A stretch of DNA of 64,000 bases from Aliiroseovarius sp. PrR006 (GTDB lineage Bacteria; Pseudomonadota; Alphaproteobacteria; Rhodobacterales; Rhodobacteraceae), in contig NZ_JAAGOY010000004.1 of the NCBI RefSeq assembly GCF_010500215.1, positions 744,001 through 808,000 on the forward strand, in the 5' to 3' direction. Positions within the stretch are counted from its first letter, which is position 1, and each line of letters starts with the position of its first letter. Positions 32,870 to 42,408 of the stretch are shown here, piece by piece. The translations under genes and the position numbers were made by a program. The notes beneath the pieces are model-generated. The model worked only from the letters and a program-made list of their open reading frames with translations. It had not been told where the DNA came from and did no database searches.

Positions 32870-33286
32870 TTACGACAGATGTGCCACGACTTGCCGCTGG
32901 TGTGATGCGTTGCGATGCTCGAACAGATAGATCCCTTGCCATGTTCCCAAGGCCAAGCGGCCATTGGTGACAGGGATCGACAAGCTGACGGGCATCATGG
33001 CTGCTTTAATATGCGCTGGCATGTCGTCCGGCCCTTCATATGTATGCGTCAGATAGGACATAGACGGATCCGTCGTCGGCGGAACCAATCGGTGAAAAAA
33101 ATTACGAAGGTCAGTCTGAACTTCAGGGTCTGCATTTTCTTGGATCAACAGCGAACACGAGGTGTGGCGCACAAACAGCGTCACCAGCCCCTCATCCGTC
33201 CCCTGCCCTCGCAGCCAGCCTTGCACCTGAGGGGTGAACTCGTAGAGGCCTTGCCCTTTGGTTGGAATCTCGAACAAACCGGCCAT
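32870..33286 (-). CDS. yjbQ: YjbQ family protein (secondary thiamine-phosphate synthase-like)
   Basis: A 138-residue protein of the UPF0047/YjbQ family. Motifs seen: FVRHTSCSLLIQENADPEV with the conserved His and Cys, DMPAHIKAAM, and a C-terminal EHRNASHQRQV. Homologs have weak thiamine-phosphate synthase activity, but the true role is unclear. Start ATG at 33286 after GGGGAC. A terminator lies just upstream, so it starts its own transcript. Confidence 0.9.
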   Translation of the reverse strand: MAGLFEIPTKGQGLYEFTPQVQGWLRGQGTDEGLVTLFVRHTSCSLLIQENADPEVQTDLRNFFHRLVPPTTDPSMSYLTHTYEGPDDMPAHIKAAMMPVSLSIPVTNGRLALGTWQGIYLFEHRNASHQRQVVAHLS

Positions 33287-33303
33287 GTGTCCCCGCAAAA
33301 CAG

Positions 33304-33336
33304 AAAAACCAGCGCCTAAAACGACGCTGGTTTTTT
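33304..33336. terminator. Bidirectional terminator-like hairpin
   Basis: An 11-bp stem pairs 33304-33314 with 33325-33335 around a 10-base loop, with A-run on one side and T-run on the other. On the minus strand it would end a transcript coming from the small ORF at 33418-33609, upstream of yjbQ. Confidence 0.6.
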
Positions 33337-33417
33337 CTTACCCGACCAAGCACCCACGTCACAACGCCCTAGCGCCATGTCCCATCTCTTGGTCGGTTTC
33401 AGAGCCGCCTGACCGGA

Positions 33418-33609
33418 CTACAAAGCCGAGTAGGACGGTCGCTTGACCGCCTGTCCGGCTTGCTTGCGTTTTTCCAGTTTTTTCAGCGCAAGTTTGCGCC
33501 CCAGACGCACTGATACTCGCGCCTGTTTCGCGAACTTCCACTTTGACGGCTCAGCGACTTGCCACTCAGGCACAAGGGCCAATGGTTTTTCCCTCACAAC
33601 ATAATTCAT
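33418..33609 (-). CDS. Possible small basic protein
   Basis: A 63-residue frame starting NYVVREKPLALVPEW, with ATG at 33609 preceded by GGGTGG. It is rich in Lys and Arg (GRKLALKKLEKRKQAG) and codon choice looks ordinary for this genome. It lies in the 614-base gap between yjbQ and rpoD, with a strong terminator 80 bases downstream, which supports a real transcript. No domain recognised. Confidence 0.4.
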   Translation of the reverse strand: MNYVVREKPLALVPEWQVAEPSKWKFAKQARVSVRLGRKLALKKLEKRKQAGQAVKRPSYSAL

Positions 33610-33618
33610 CAAATCCAC

Positions 33619-33845
33619 CCAGCGTTATGCCAGCAAAAATATACTGGCGAGAGTATTCCCCGCCACATTTGTGCCACAAAATGACCAAAATTCAAAACCG
33701 TTTAACGTGTTTTTCCAAAATCAAATGGAAACAATCTGTTCTATGGCGCGACCGGCGAAGGGAAAGAGGCACTATTTCGGCACTGCGTCGCAGGGACCGA
33801 GCTTAATTTCGGCCCTATACCGTGCACCTTTCCCTACCTCGAAAC
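33619..33845. other. AT-rich non-coding segment between small ORF and rpoD
   Basis: No gene found. The segment is clearly richer in A+T than its surroundings, and holds an 11-base inverted repeat TTGTG-C-CACAA at 33669-33679. It may carry the promoter for the small minus-strand ORF. Confidence 0.35.
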
Positions 33846-33876
33846 GAAAAACGCCCCGCATGACGCAGGGCGTTTC
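33846..33876 (-). terminator. Terminator of rpoD
   Basis: AAACGCCC (33849-33856) and GGGCGTTT (33868-33875) pair; on the minus strand the stem ends in a T-run. It is 25 bases past the rpoD stop. Confidence 0.8.
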
Positions 33877-33900
33877 CAATTAGATTTCAAGCTCGTGGCC

Positions 33901-35883
33901 TTACTGATCCAAGAATGACCGCAACTTGCGCGATCGGCTGGGGTGCTTCAGCTTGCGCAGCGCCTTCGCCTCGATCTGACGGATCCGTTCGCGGGTCACG
34001 CTGAACTGCTGGCCCACTTCTTCCAGCGTGTGATCAGTATTCATGCCGATGCCAAAACGCATCCGCAGAACACGTTCTTCACGCGGGGTGAGCGACGCCA
34101 AAACCCGAGTCGTGGTCTCTTTGAGGTTTTCCTGAATGGCGCTGTCCAGCGGTAGCACGGCATTCTTATCCTCGATGAAATCGCCCAACTGGCTATCTTC
34201 CTCGTCGCCAATTGGCGTCTCAAGAGAGATCGGTTCCTTGGCGATCTTCATCACCTTGCGGACCTTCTCAAGCGGCATCTGCAGCTTCTCGGCCAGTTCT
34301 TCCGGCGTCGGCTCGCGGCCGATCTCGTGCAGCATCTGGCGGCCGGTGCGGACCAGCTTGTTGATCGTTTCGATCATGTGGACCGGGATGCGGATCGTGC
34401 GGGCTTGGTCGGCAATCGAGCGCGTGATCGCCTGACGGATCCACCACGTCGCATAGGTCGAGAACTTATAACCGCGACGATATTCGAATTTGTCCACCGC
34501 CTTCATCAGGCCGATGTTACCTTCCTGAATAAGGTCAAGGAATTGCAGGCCACGGTTGGTGTATTTCTTCGCAATCGAGATCACCAGACGCAGGTTGGCT
34601 TCCACCATTTCCTTCTTGGCCTGACGCGCTTCTTTTTCACCCTTTTGAACCTGCTGCACGATGCGGCGGAATTCGGGGATGTCGACGCCGACATATTGAC
34701 CAACTTGGGCCATGTCACCGCGCAGTTTTTCAACCTTGTCGGTCGAGCGTTCAATGAAGCTTTGCCATGCACGGCCAGTCTTCTCGCCCATCTCGTCCAG
34801 CCATGTCGGGTCCAGCTCGCGACCACGATAGGCTTCGATGAACTCGCGGCGGTTAATGCGGGCTTGGTCAGCCAGTTTCACCATCGACGAGTCGATCGAC
34901 ATGATGCGGCGGTTGATACCGTAAAGCTGGTCGACCAGTGCTTCGATACGGTTGTTGTGCAGGTGAAGCTCGTTCACCAGCTCGACGATTTCCGAGCGCA
35001 GCTTCTGATAAGCACCCTCTTCCTTCTTCGAGAAGCTGTCGTCTTCGTTCAGGGTCGCGGACATCCGCAGATCCTGCATTTCCGACAGCATCTCGTAATC
35101 ACGCGCAATCAGTTCAAGGGTCTCAAGCACGCGCGGCTTCAGCGCGGCTTCCATTGCTGCCAGCGACATGTTGGCGGCTTCATCCTCGTCATCATCGTCG
35201 TCGTCGTTGTTGATCGGATTGCCGTCGGCGTCGAGTTCCTGCGCCTTCTCTTTCTTCTCGGCACTCGGTGCGGCACCGTTGGCAGCTGGAGTGACCTCTT
35301 CTTCCTCGTCGTCGTCCAGCTGATTGCCAAAGGTCGCATCAAGGTCGATCACGTCGCGCAGCAGAATATCTTCGTTCAGAAGTTCTTCGCGCCAGATGGT
35401 GATGGCCTGGAAGGTCAGCGGACTTTCACACAGACCGGCGATCATCGTATTGCGGCCAGCCTCGATCCGCTTGGCAATCGCGATCTCGCCTTCACGGCTG
35501 AGCAATTCGACCGAGCCCATTTCGCGCAGATACATGCGGACCGGGTCGTCGGTGCGGTCAAGCTTTTCGGTCTCGGCGCCCGCAACGGCCACTTCGCCGC
35601 CCGCGTTTTTCACGACGACTTCGGTCGAGCCCTTCTCTTCCTCTTCCGCCTCTTCATCTTCGATGATGTTGATGCCCATCTCGGACAGCATCGACATCAC
35701 GTCTTCGATCTGTTCCGAGCTGACCTGTTCAGGCGGAAGCACCTGATTAAGCTGATCATAGGTGATGTAGCCACGCTCGCGCGCTTCGGCGATCATTTTT
35801 TTGACCGCAGCTTGCGACATGTCCGTCATTGGCTCGGCGTGCTGCTCGTCTTTTTGATCGTTGGCGGTGTCTTTGGCAGCCAT
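33901..35883 (-). CDS. rpoD: RNA polymerase sigma factor RpoD (sigma-70)
   Basis: A 660-residue primary sigma factor. Region 1.1 is at the start ([21 protein letters not shown]), then an acidic non-conserved region with poly-Asp (about residues 230-270). Region 1.2 is [11 protein letters not shown]; region 2 includes [19 protein letters not shown] and [12 protein letters not shown]; region 4 ends with [20 protein letters not shown]. Start at ATG 35883 after AGGAG. Follows dnaG on the same strand (dnaG-rpoD, the macromolecular synthesis order). Confidence 0.97.
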   Translation of the reverse strand: MAAKDTANDQKDEQHAEPMTDMSQAAVKKMIAEARERGYITYDQLNQVLPPEQVSSEQIEDVMSMLSEMGINIIEDEEAEEEEKGSTEVVVKNAGGEVAVAGAETEKLDRTDDPVRMYLREMGSVELLSREGEIAIAKRIEAGRNTMIAGLCESPLTFQAITIWREELLNEDILLRDVIDLDATFGNQLDDDEEEEVTPAANGAAPSAEKKEKAQELDADGNPINNDDDDDDEDEAANMSLAAMEAALKPRVLETLELIARDYEMLSEMQDLRMSATLNEDDSFSKKEEGAYQKLRSEIVELVNELHLHNNRIEALVDQLYGINRRIMSIDSSMVKLADQARINRREFIEAYRGRELDPTWLDEMGEKTGRAWQSFIERSTDKVEKLRGDMAQVGQYVGVDIPEFRRIVQQVQKGEKEARQAKKEMVEANLRLVISIAKKYTNRGLQFLDLIQEGNIGLMKAVDKFEYRRGYKFSTYATWWIRQAITRSIADQARTIRIPVHMIETINKLVRTGRQMLHEIGREPTPEELAEKLQMPLEKVRKVMKIAKEPISLETPIGDEEDSQLGDFIEDKNAVLPLDSAIQENLKETTTRVLASLTPREERVLRMRFGIGMNTDHTLEEVGQQFSVTRERIRQIEAKALRKLKHPSRSRKLRSFLDQ

Positions 35884-36072
35884 GGGCTCTCCTTGCACGA
35901 AAGGCGCGGGTTGGGACCGATTTATCCTGACAGAGCGTCCCCTGTCATCGGCCACCCGCGCTTGGGTGATTCGGGTTGAACGGTCCTGATTCGAATCAGT
36001 GATTCGTCCACAGATGTAAGGTGGGTGCTTTATGCGGTGTTTGCAAGCAGACGGCAGGGCCTGTCGTGCGCT

Positions 36073-38040
36073 TCAGTGACTTTTTCCCTTGGTGGGGTCG
36101 ATCTGCGCCAGCAATGCATCCAAGGCATCGCGTTCTTCGCGGTCCATCAGCGACCCATTGTCGGCCACTTCATAGGTGGTTTTGTCTTCTGTCTGGCTGC
36201 GCAGCGCGTTGTTTCGCGCCTCGGCCGCCTGCCCCAGACGCCATGTGACGCCCTCGTCCGGCAACGCATCCATATCAGCTTCGGCATCGCGAATTTCACG
36301 CGCCACGCCGCGCTTGGCTTCCAGTTTCGTCAGCTCTTCTTTCAGGCAAGCCAAGACAATTTCGTCGTCATCGCTCATCCGAATAGCTGGCGTGATCCGC
36401 ACGTGACTAAGCGAAAACAGATGGTCCAGCACATCGCCCCCAACGCTGTTCAGCAGCCGTTCTTCCAACGCCTCCGCGCCATGATGCGCCGAGGTCAGCA
36501 CACAGCGTAGCAGCGTGTCGTGATCCGGGCCGACCATATCCAAACGCTCCATCCGGCTTTCGACCTGATCCAGCATGTCGGGACGACGGATCAAGATGGC
36601 GAGAATAACCGCCTCGCGCAGGGCATCCTGCGCGCGCTCATCGGCATTGGCCAGCACAGAACCTTTAGTCGAGGCCAAGACGGGCGGCGTTGCCTGCCAC
36701 CCACGTTTCCCGCCGGGCTGCCACGGGCGTTTACCCCCGCCTTGCCCTGACGGGCGGGCGCGGAATAGCTCCCACCGTTTGTCTTTGATCGCTTGACCAT
36801 AATGGTTGCGGATCGACGGATCCTGAATACGGGCGATGGCGACGCGCAGATCCTTGTCCAGCGCCGCCTTGCGTTCGGGGCTGTCGAAGACTTTGCCCTC
36901 GGTTTCCCGCCGCCACAGAAGATCGACCATGGGAATGGCCCCGTCGATCAGATCTTGCATCGCACTTGTCCCGCTTTCCTTCAGCAGGTCATCCGGGTCT
37001 TTTCCCTCAGGCATGATCGAGAAACGCAGGCTTTGCCCGGCCTCTAGCATCGGCAGAGCGTTGTCGATGACGCGCATCGCGGCGCGCAGGCCCGCCGTGT
37101 CGCCATCCAGCGCAATGATCGGCTCGGGCGCGATGCGCCAAAGCAGACGCAGCTGATCCTCGGTGATCGCCGTGCCAAGGGGCGCGACTGTGGCGCTGAA
37201 CCCGGCCTCGGACAGGGCGATGACATCCATATAGCCCTCGGCCACGATCAGCGGCCGGCCCTTGCCAGCGGCTTCGCGGGCGGGGCCGTGGTTATAGAGG
37301 TTGCGGCCTTTGTCGAACAGCTCGGTCTCGGGCGAGTTCAGGTATTTCGCGTTGTCATTCGGATCCATCGCGCGGCCGCCAAAGGCAATCGCCCGACCAC
37401 GCGCATCTCGGATCGGGAACATGATGCGGCCCCGGAACGTGTCATAGGGATTGCCACCCTTCTGACTGGGTTTGGCCAGCCCTGCCCCAAGGATCAGATC
37501 ATCCTCGACATTCTTGGCTTTTAGGTGATCCCACAGCCCTTGCCACGCATCCGGCGCAAAACCGATTTCCCAGCGGTCCAGCGCGGCTTCATCCAGCCCA
37601 CGTTGGGTCAGGTAGTTCCGCGCCTCGGCCCCTGCTCCGGTCTTCAGCATCAGGCGGAAATGGTTGACCGCCATCTCCATCACCTCGACCAGTTGCGTAC
37701 GTCGATCTGCCTTTTCCTGCGCCTTGGGATCGCGGGCGGGCATTTTCATCCCGGCCTCGCCCGCAAGGATTTCGACCGCTTCGATGAACGAGACATTCTC
37801 GGTCTCTTTCACGAAGCTGATCGCGTCGCCCTTCGCGTGGCAGCCAAAGCAATAGTAAAACCCTTTTCGGTCATCCACATGAAAAGACGCGGTTTTTTCC
37901 TGATGAAAGGGGCATGGCGCCCACATATCACCCTTTGCCTGATTGGACTTGCGCTGATCCCACATGACCTTGCGCCCAACAACCTGTGTCAGGCTGAGGC
38001 GGGTACGCAACTCATCTAAGAAACCGGGTGGCAGAGACAT
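36073..38040 (-). CDS. dnaG: DNA primase
   Basis: A 655-residue primase that makes RNA primers at the replication fork. The CHC2 zinc domain is WAPCPFHQEKTASFHV followed by YYCFGCHAKGD. Toprim motifs include LIVAEGYMDVIAL and EPIIALDGDTAGLRAA. A Gly/Lys-rich linker leads to a C-terminal DnaB-binding region. It is upstream of rpoD with a 189-base gap. A separate TetR gene lies upstream. Confidence 0.96.
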   Translation of the reverse strand: MSLPPGFLDELRTRLSLTQVVGRKVMWDQRKSNQAKGDMWAPCPFHQEKTASFHVDDRKGFYYCFGCHAKGDAISFVKETENVSFIEAVEILAGEAGMKMPARDPKAQEKADRRTQLVEVMEMAVNHFRLMLKTGAGAEARNYLTQRGLDEAALDRWEIGFAPDAWQGLWDHLKAKNVEDDLILGAGLAKPSQKGGNPYDTFRGRIMFPIRDARGRAIAFGGRAMDPNDNAKYLNSPETELFDKGRNLYNHGPAREAAGKGRPLIVAEGYMDVIALSEAGFSATVAPLGTAITEDQLRLLWRIAPEPIIALDGDTAGLRAAMRVIDNALPMLEAGQSLRFSIMPEGKDPDDLLKESGTSAMQDLIDGAIPMVDLLWRRETEGKVFDSPERKAALDKDLRVAIARIQDPSIRNHYGQAIKDKRWELFRARPSGQGGGKRPWQPGGKRGWQATPPVLASTKGSVLANADERAQDALREAVILAILIRRPDMLDQVESRMERLDMVGPDHDTLLRCVLTSAHHGAEALEERLLNSVGGDVLDHLFSLSHVRITPAIRMSDDDEIVLACLKEELTKLEAKRGVAREIRDAEADMDALPDEGVTWRLGQAAEARNNALRSQTEDKTTYEVADNGSLMDREERDALDALLAQIDPTKGKSH

Positions 38041-38077
38041 GTTCTATATATCGGGTCGTTCGCGGGCAGAGTCCAGT

Positions 38078-38665
38078 CTATGCGCCAACCGCCCCGCGCA
38101 CCATATCCCAATAGCGATCCGCCACCGCTTCGCGCGACAGACGACCACCTTCGCGATACCAGGTGTTTACCCCGGTCAGCATGGCAATGATCGCCATGGA
38201 ACTCAGGCGGATATCCGAGAGATCCAGCTCGCCCGTCTCTTGACCAGCGCGCAGGATCGCCTCCAGCTCGCCCTCATACTGACGGCGCAACGCCTCGATC
38301 GCGGCGAAGTTTTCGTCGGTCAGGTTGCGTAGTTCCATATAGGCGATGAAAACGGCATCGGGGCGTTCGAGGTGAAAGCGGATGTGGAACCGCGAGAAGG
38401 CCTCAAGCGCATCTAGCGCCGTTTCCCCCTTGGGTTCGTCCGCCCAAGCGGCCAAAAGCTCGTCCATATGGGTGCGCATAAGGTCAAACAGCAGGCTTTG
38501 CTTGTCCTTCGTATAAAGGTACAAGGCTCCAGCCTGCACGCCTACTTCGCGTGCGATTTGGCGCATCGACACGGCCGCAAAACCGTGGCGGGCAAACAAG
38601 GTTAGCGCCGCCGCGCGCACGCGGGGCCCTGTGATTTCGCTGTGTGATCCGGTTTTACGCGCCAT
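38078..38665 (-). CDS. TetR/AcrR family transcriptional regulator
   Basis: A 195-residue repressor-type protein. The HTH is RVRAAALTLFARHGFAAVSM followed by RQIAREVGVQAGALYLYTKD. The C-terminal ligand domain is unrecognised, with REGGRLSREAVADRYWDMV near the end. ATG at 38665. A palindrome TGAAC-N4-GTTCA lies 15 bases upstream, fitting autoregulation and possible control of the divergent lipoprotein gene. Confidence 0.92.
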   Translation of the reverse strand: MARKTGSHSEITGPRVRAAALTLFARHGFAAVSMRQIAREVGVQAGALYLYTKDKQSLLFDLMRTHMDELLAAWADEPKGETALDALEAFSRFHIRFHLERPDAVFIAYMELRNLTDENFAAIEALRRQYEGELEAILRAGQETGELDLSDIRLSSMAIIAMLTGVNTWYREGGRLSREAVADRYWDMVRGAVGA

Positions 38666-38679
38666 GGGAAATTGGTAAC

Positions 38680-38693
38680 TGAACAATCGTTCA
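38680..38693. promoter_or_regulatory. Palindromic operator candidate for the TetR regulator
   Basis: TGAACAATCGTTCA is an inverted repeat with 5-base arms TGAAC/GTTCA around four bases, placed 15 bases upstream of the TetR start in the divergent promoter region. This size and position fit TetR-family operators. Confidence 0.6.
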
Positions 38694-38809
38694 TATCCAA
38701 GCGTTTCGCGACGTCTTGCCACCAAATACTGGGAACGCCATGCTGCCTTGCAGCGCAAGCCCACGCTGTCTATGGTCGCCGTGACGTTAGCATTAAGGAC
38801 CGCCATCGC

Positions 38810-39097
38810 ATGACATGCCCGCTTAAGATCTGCTTGTTTCTTGGGTTCGGCGTTCTGGTGGCCTGTTCTGACATTCCGGATTTTGCAGACGGAGCAGCGG
38901 CAAGCGCCCCCTATCCACAGATCGTGTCGATGGGCGAGATCCTTGGACAACTTCCAACGGATCAAAGCGACTATGGCACCGGATCTCTGGCCAGCCGTGC
39001 AGCAGCCTTGCGCGCACGCGCCAACCGCTTGCGCCGAACATCAGTCGTGGATGGAAAAACGCGCGGACAAATGCAGGCCGCCTTGGCCCGGCGCTAA
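38810..39097 (+). CDS. Small lipoprotein of unknown function
   Basis: A 95-residue protein. The N-terminus CPLKICLFLGFGVLVAC is a lipoprotein signal with lipobox LVAC, so the Cys after 15 residues would be lipid-modified. The rest is Ala/Arg-rich with a helical stretch ASRAAALRARANRLRR. ATG at 38810 has AAGGA upstream. Divergent from the TetR gene; possibly its target. Confidence 0.75.
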   Translation: MTCPLKICLFLGFGVLVACSDIPDFADGAAASAPYPQIVSMGEILGQLPTDQSDYGTGSLASRAAALRARANRLRRTSVVDGKTRGQMQAALARR

Positions 39098-39203
39098 ACA
39101 CCACCACCCAATAAATTAGGCCACTCCCGCAAGCCGTGGATTGCACAGCGTTGCTGCTTTGGATACACGTCGCTGGACGATATTACAGCCGACGGAGACC
39201 GAC

Positions 39204-40496
39204 ATGACAGATACCGCCCCCCTGCGCCTTGGAATTGCAGGTCTTGGCACCGTCGGCATCGGCGTCGTGAAGATCATCCGCCGTCAGGCCGCGCTTCTGC
39301 AAGACCGCGCCGGACGCCCTGTGGTGATCTCTGCCGTTTCGGCCCGTTCGAAAGACAAGGATCGTGGCGTGGACCTGTCGGACTACGGCTGGGAAGATGA
39401 TCCTGTCGCGCTGGCGAAACGCGATGATGTGGACGTGTTTGTCGAACTTATGGGCGGCGATGAAGGCCCGGCGAAAGACTCGGTCGAAGCTGCAATTGCC
39501 GCAGGCAAAGACATTGTCACCGCGAACAAAGCCCTTCTGGCCCATCACGGACAGGAACTGGCGTTGGCCGCCGAGGCCGCAGACGTGCGCATCCGTTATG
39601 AGGCCGCCGTCGCCGGGGGCATCCCGATCATCAAGTCGCTGCTGGAGGGTCTGGCAGGCAACGAAATCACCCGCGTCATGGGCGTGATGAACGGCACCTG
39701 CAACTACATTCTGACCCAGATGCAGGCCACGGGCCGCGGCTATAACGCGCTGTTCGATGAATGCGCCGAGCTGGGCTATCTGGAAGCAGACCCGAACCTT
39801 GACGTGGGTGGCATCGACGCTGGCCACAAGCTGTCGATCTTGTCCTCGATCGCCTTTGGTACACAGGTCAATTTCGACGCGGTCGAGCTGGAAGGCATTC
39901 AACGCATTCAGCTGGAAGACATTGAACACGCTGCCGAAATGGGCTTCCGCATCAAGCTTCTGGGTGTGGCCCAGATGACCGGGCGTGGGCTGGAGCAGCG
40001 CATGTCGCCCTGCCTAGTACCGGCAACCTCTCCGCTGGGTCAGTTGGAAGGCGGCACCAATATGGTGGTCGTGGAAGGCGACGCGGTCGAGCAGGTTGTT
40101 CTGCGCGGCCCCGGTGCGGGCGAAGGCCCGACCGCCAGCGCGGTGATGGGTGACGTGATGGACATTGCGCGCGGCATCCGGGTTCCAACATTCGGACAAC
40201 CGGCGACGACCCTGCGCCCCGTGACCGGCGCAAAGGCCGCAAAGCCCGCGCCCTATTACCTACGCATGTCGCTGCTTGATAAGCCCGGTGCGATGGCGAA
40301 AGTGGCCGCAGTTCTGGGTGATGCTGGTCTTTCGATCAATCGGATGCGCCAGACCAGCCATGACGAGAAACTTGCCCCGGTATTGATCGTCACCCATAAA
40401 TGTACCCGCGACGCACTGGACGCTGCGATCAAGGGCTTCGCTGAAACCGGCGTGGTTGATGGCGAACCAATCGCCATCCGCATCGAAGAGCTGTAA
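39204..40496 (+). CDS. hom: Homoserine dehydrogenase
   Basis: A 430-residue enzyme reducing aspartate semialdehyde to homoserine for Thr, Met and Ile synthesis. N-terminal Rossmann motif GIAGLGTVGIGVV, catalytic-region VMGVMNGTCNYIL and EAELGYLEADP-like CAELGYLEADPNLDV, and a C-terminal ACT domain starting YYLRMSLLDKPGAMAKV for feedback control. ATG at 39204 follows GGAGACC. Confidence 0.96.
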   Translation: MTDTAPLRLGIAGLGTVGIGVVKIIRRQAALLQDRAGRPVVISAVSARSKDKDRGVDLSDYGWEDDPVALAKRDDVDVFVELMGGDEGPAKDSVEAAIAAGKDIVTANKALLAHHGQELALAAEAADVRIRYEAAVAGGIPIIKSLLEGLAGNEITRVMGVMNGTCNYILTQMQATGRGYNALFDECAELGYLEADPNLDVGGIDAGHKLSILSSIAFGTQVNFDAVELEGIQRIQLEDIEHAAEMGFRIKLLGVAQMTGRGLEQRMSPCLVPATSPLGQLEGGTNMVVVEGDAVEQVVLRGPGAGEGPTASAVMGDVMDIARGIRVPTFGQPATTLRPVTGAKAAKPAPYYLRMSLLDKPGAMAKVAAVLGDAGLSINRMRQTSHDEKLAPVLIVTHKCTRDALDAAIKGFAETGVVDGEPIAIRIEEL

Positions 40497-40580
40497 GGCG
40501 CCTCGCGCGACGTCAGCTTTCTTGGCACTGGACCGGCCCCGCCGGTCCGGCCAGAGTGACCTCATCGATAAGAGGCGCTC

Positions 40581-41342
40581 CTGGACTGGTTCACCCCCAT
40601 CGACATCTATTGCAAACGTGTCAGCGCCGCGTTCTGGGCCGAGCCGCTGAATGCTGTCTCGAATCTCGCGTTCATCCTCGCGGCCCTTTGGGGTTGGATC
40701 GAGGCCAAGCGCCGGGATCGGCTGGACCCGATGACGATGGCTCTGATCCTGTTGGCGGGAATGATCGGCATCGGCAGCTTTCTGTTCCATACCTTTGCGA
40801 ATGCATGGTCCAGTCTGGCGGATGTGATTCCCATTTGGACCTTCGTTCTGCTGTTCGTTCTGGTCGCCCTGCGCCGAGTAGCAGGTATTCGCCCCGGACG
40901 TATCGGGATTGGGGTGGCCGTCGTGGCCGCTGTCATCGCGGTGCTGTTCGCCTTCGGTGGCGATGGCTCTGGAAACCAAACCAGCGACAGCGTTGCGACC
41001 GCAGAGGTTGCGCCCGTTGCCTCCCCGCCAACAGACGAGGACACCCATGATTACGCCGGAGAAAACAGCCTTCTAAACGGGTCCGAGCAGTACCTGCCCG
41101 CCGTTCTGGCCTTTCTGGCCTTCACCTTCCTGAACCGCCGCAACGGACACCAAATCGCCCCGTGGATCACCGCCGCCTCGGTGATCTTCATAGTCTCGCT
41201 TACCGTCCGCACACTCGACATGCATCTGTGCGAGATTTGGCCCATCGGCACGCATTTCATCTGGCACATATTGAACGGCGCAATGATTGCCCTGCTGTTT
41301 CAGGGGCTCATCCGCAGCCCGGACCTGCGCTTTGCCACCTGA
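40581..41342 (+). CDS. Alkaline-ceramidase-like membrane protein (CTG start)
   Basis: A 253-residue protein with about seven hydrophobic helices of the ceramidase/CREST superfamily. The zinc-site pattern is visible: SFLFHTFANAWSSLADVIPIW in the second helix pair and THFIWHILN near the end. The homologous N-terminus begins DWFTPIDIYC, before which the only candidate start is CTG at 40581, with AGAGG five to nine bases upstream and an in-frame stop at 40569. The first ATG, at 40731, would lose the first helix. Either a CTG start or a substitution. Confidence 0.8.
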   Translation: MDWFTPIDIYCKRVSAAFWAEPLNAVSNLAFILAALWGWIEAKRRDRLDPMTMALILLAGMIGIGSFLFHTFANAWSSLADVIPIWTFVLLFVLVALRRVAGIRPGRIGIGVAVVAAVIAVLFAFGGDGSGNQTSDSVATAEVAPVASPPTDEDTHDYAGENSLLNGSEQYLPAVLAFLAFTFLNRRNGHQIAPWITAASVIFIVSLTVRTLDMHLCEIWPIGTHFIWHILNGAMIALLFQGLIRSPDLRFAT

Positions 41343-41442
41343 ATCCTACGCAACCGCGCCTTTTCGTCTCGTAATGCCCTTGCCCCTGTCCCCACCGGCC
41401 CTTAAACCGGAAAGCAACTAGAGACAGTGAGGATTGCCCCTT

Positions 41443-42408
41443 ATGGCCGATAAAGTCGTTTTCGCCGACCGTATGCTTTCGCTTGGTTTGGCTCGTGTTT
41501 CCGAAGCCGCCGCCACGGCCAGTGCCGACTTGGTCGGCCGCGGGGACGAAAAAGCCGCAGACCAAGCCGCGGTGAACGCCATGCGTGACCAGCTGAACCT
41601 GCTGGAAATTCAAGGTACCGTTGTGATCGGTGAAGGCGAGCGGGACGAAGCCCCGATGCTGTATATCGGCGAAGAAGTCGGTACCGGTGAAGGCCCTGCC
41701 GTGGACATCGCGCTTGATCCGCTGGAAGGCACCACACTGACCGCCAAGGACATGCCGAACGCGCTGACCGTGATCGCCATGGCGCCGCGCGGAACTCTGC
41801 TGCACGCCCCCGACGTGTATATGGAAAAACTGGCCATCGGCCCGGGCTATCCCACAGACGTCGTATCGCTGGGCATGTCGCCGAAAGAGCGCGTCGAAGC
41901 GCTGGCCAAAGCCAAAGGCTGCGACACCAAGGACATCACCGTCTGCGTTCTGGAACGCCCGCGCCACGAAGAAATGATCGAAGGCATCCGCTCGACCGGA
42001 GCCGCCATCCGCCTGATCACCGATGGTGACGTGGCTGGTGTCATCCACTGCGCCGAAGCCGACATCACCGGCATCGACATGTATATGGGTCGCGGCGGTG
42101 CGCCCGAGGGCGTTCTGGCAGCCTCGGCGCTGAAATGCATGGGTGGTCAGATGTGGGGTCAGCTGACCTTCCGCAACGATGACGAGCGTGGCCGCGCCGC
42201 CAAAGCTGGCATCACCGATCTGGACCGCATCTATTCGCGCGACGAAATGGTGACCGCAGACGTGATCTTTGCCGCCACCGGCGTCACTGATGGCTCGATC
42301 GTTTCGGGCATCAAGCGCGAGCCCGGCTGGTTGACCACCGAAACGCTGCTGATGCGCTCGAAGACTGGTTCGGTCCGTCGCATGATCTATCGCAACCCGG
42401 TCGCTTGA
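41443..42408 (+). CDS. glpX: Class II fructose-1,6-bisphosphatase GlpX
   Basis: A 321-residue gluconeogenic phosphatase. Family motifs are VVIGEGERDEAPML, VDIALDPLEGTTLTA with the metal-binding Asp residues, and GRGGAPEGVLAASAL. Catalyses hydrolysis of fructose 1,6-bisphosphate in a metal- and lithium-sensitive way. GAGG lies ten bases before the ATG. It begins a run of three overlapping genes with the hydrolase and recJ. Confidence 0.96.
   Translation: MADKVVFADRMLSLGLARVSEAAATASADLVGRGDEKAADQAAVNAMRDQLNLLEIQGTVVIGEGERDEAPMLYIGEEVGTGEGPAVDIALDPLEGTTLTAKDMPNALTVIAMAPRGTLLHAPDVYMEKLAIGPGYPTDVVSLGMSPKERVEALAKAKGCDTKDITVCVLERPRHEEMIEGIRSTGAAIRLITDGDVAGVIHCAEADITGIDMYMGRGGAPEGVLAASALKCMGGQMWGQLTFRNDDERGRAAKAGITDLDRIYSRDEMVTADVIFAATGVTDGSIVSGIKREPGWLTTETLLMRSKTGSVRRMIYRNPVA

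Noticed and set aside
34327-35979. 550-codon plus-strand frame opposite rpoD
   Set aside because: Antisense shadow of sigma-70; no start signal and residue make-up is not protein-like.
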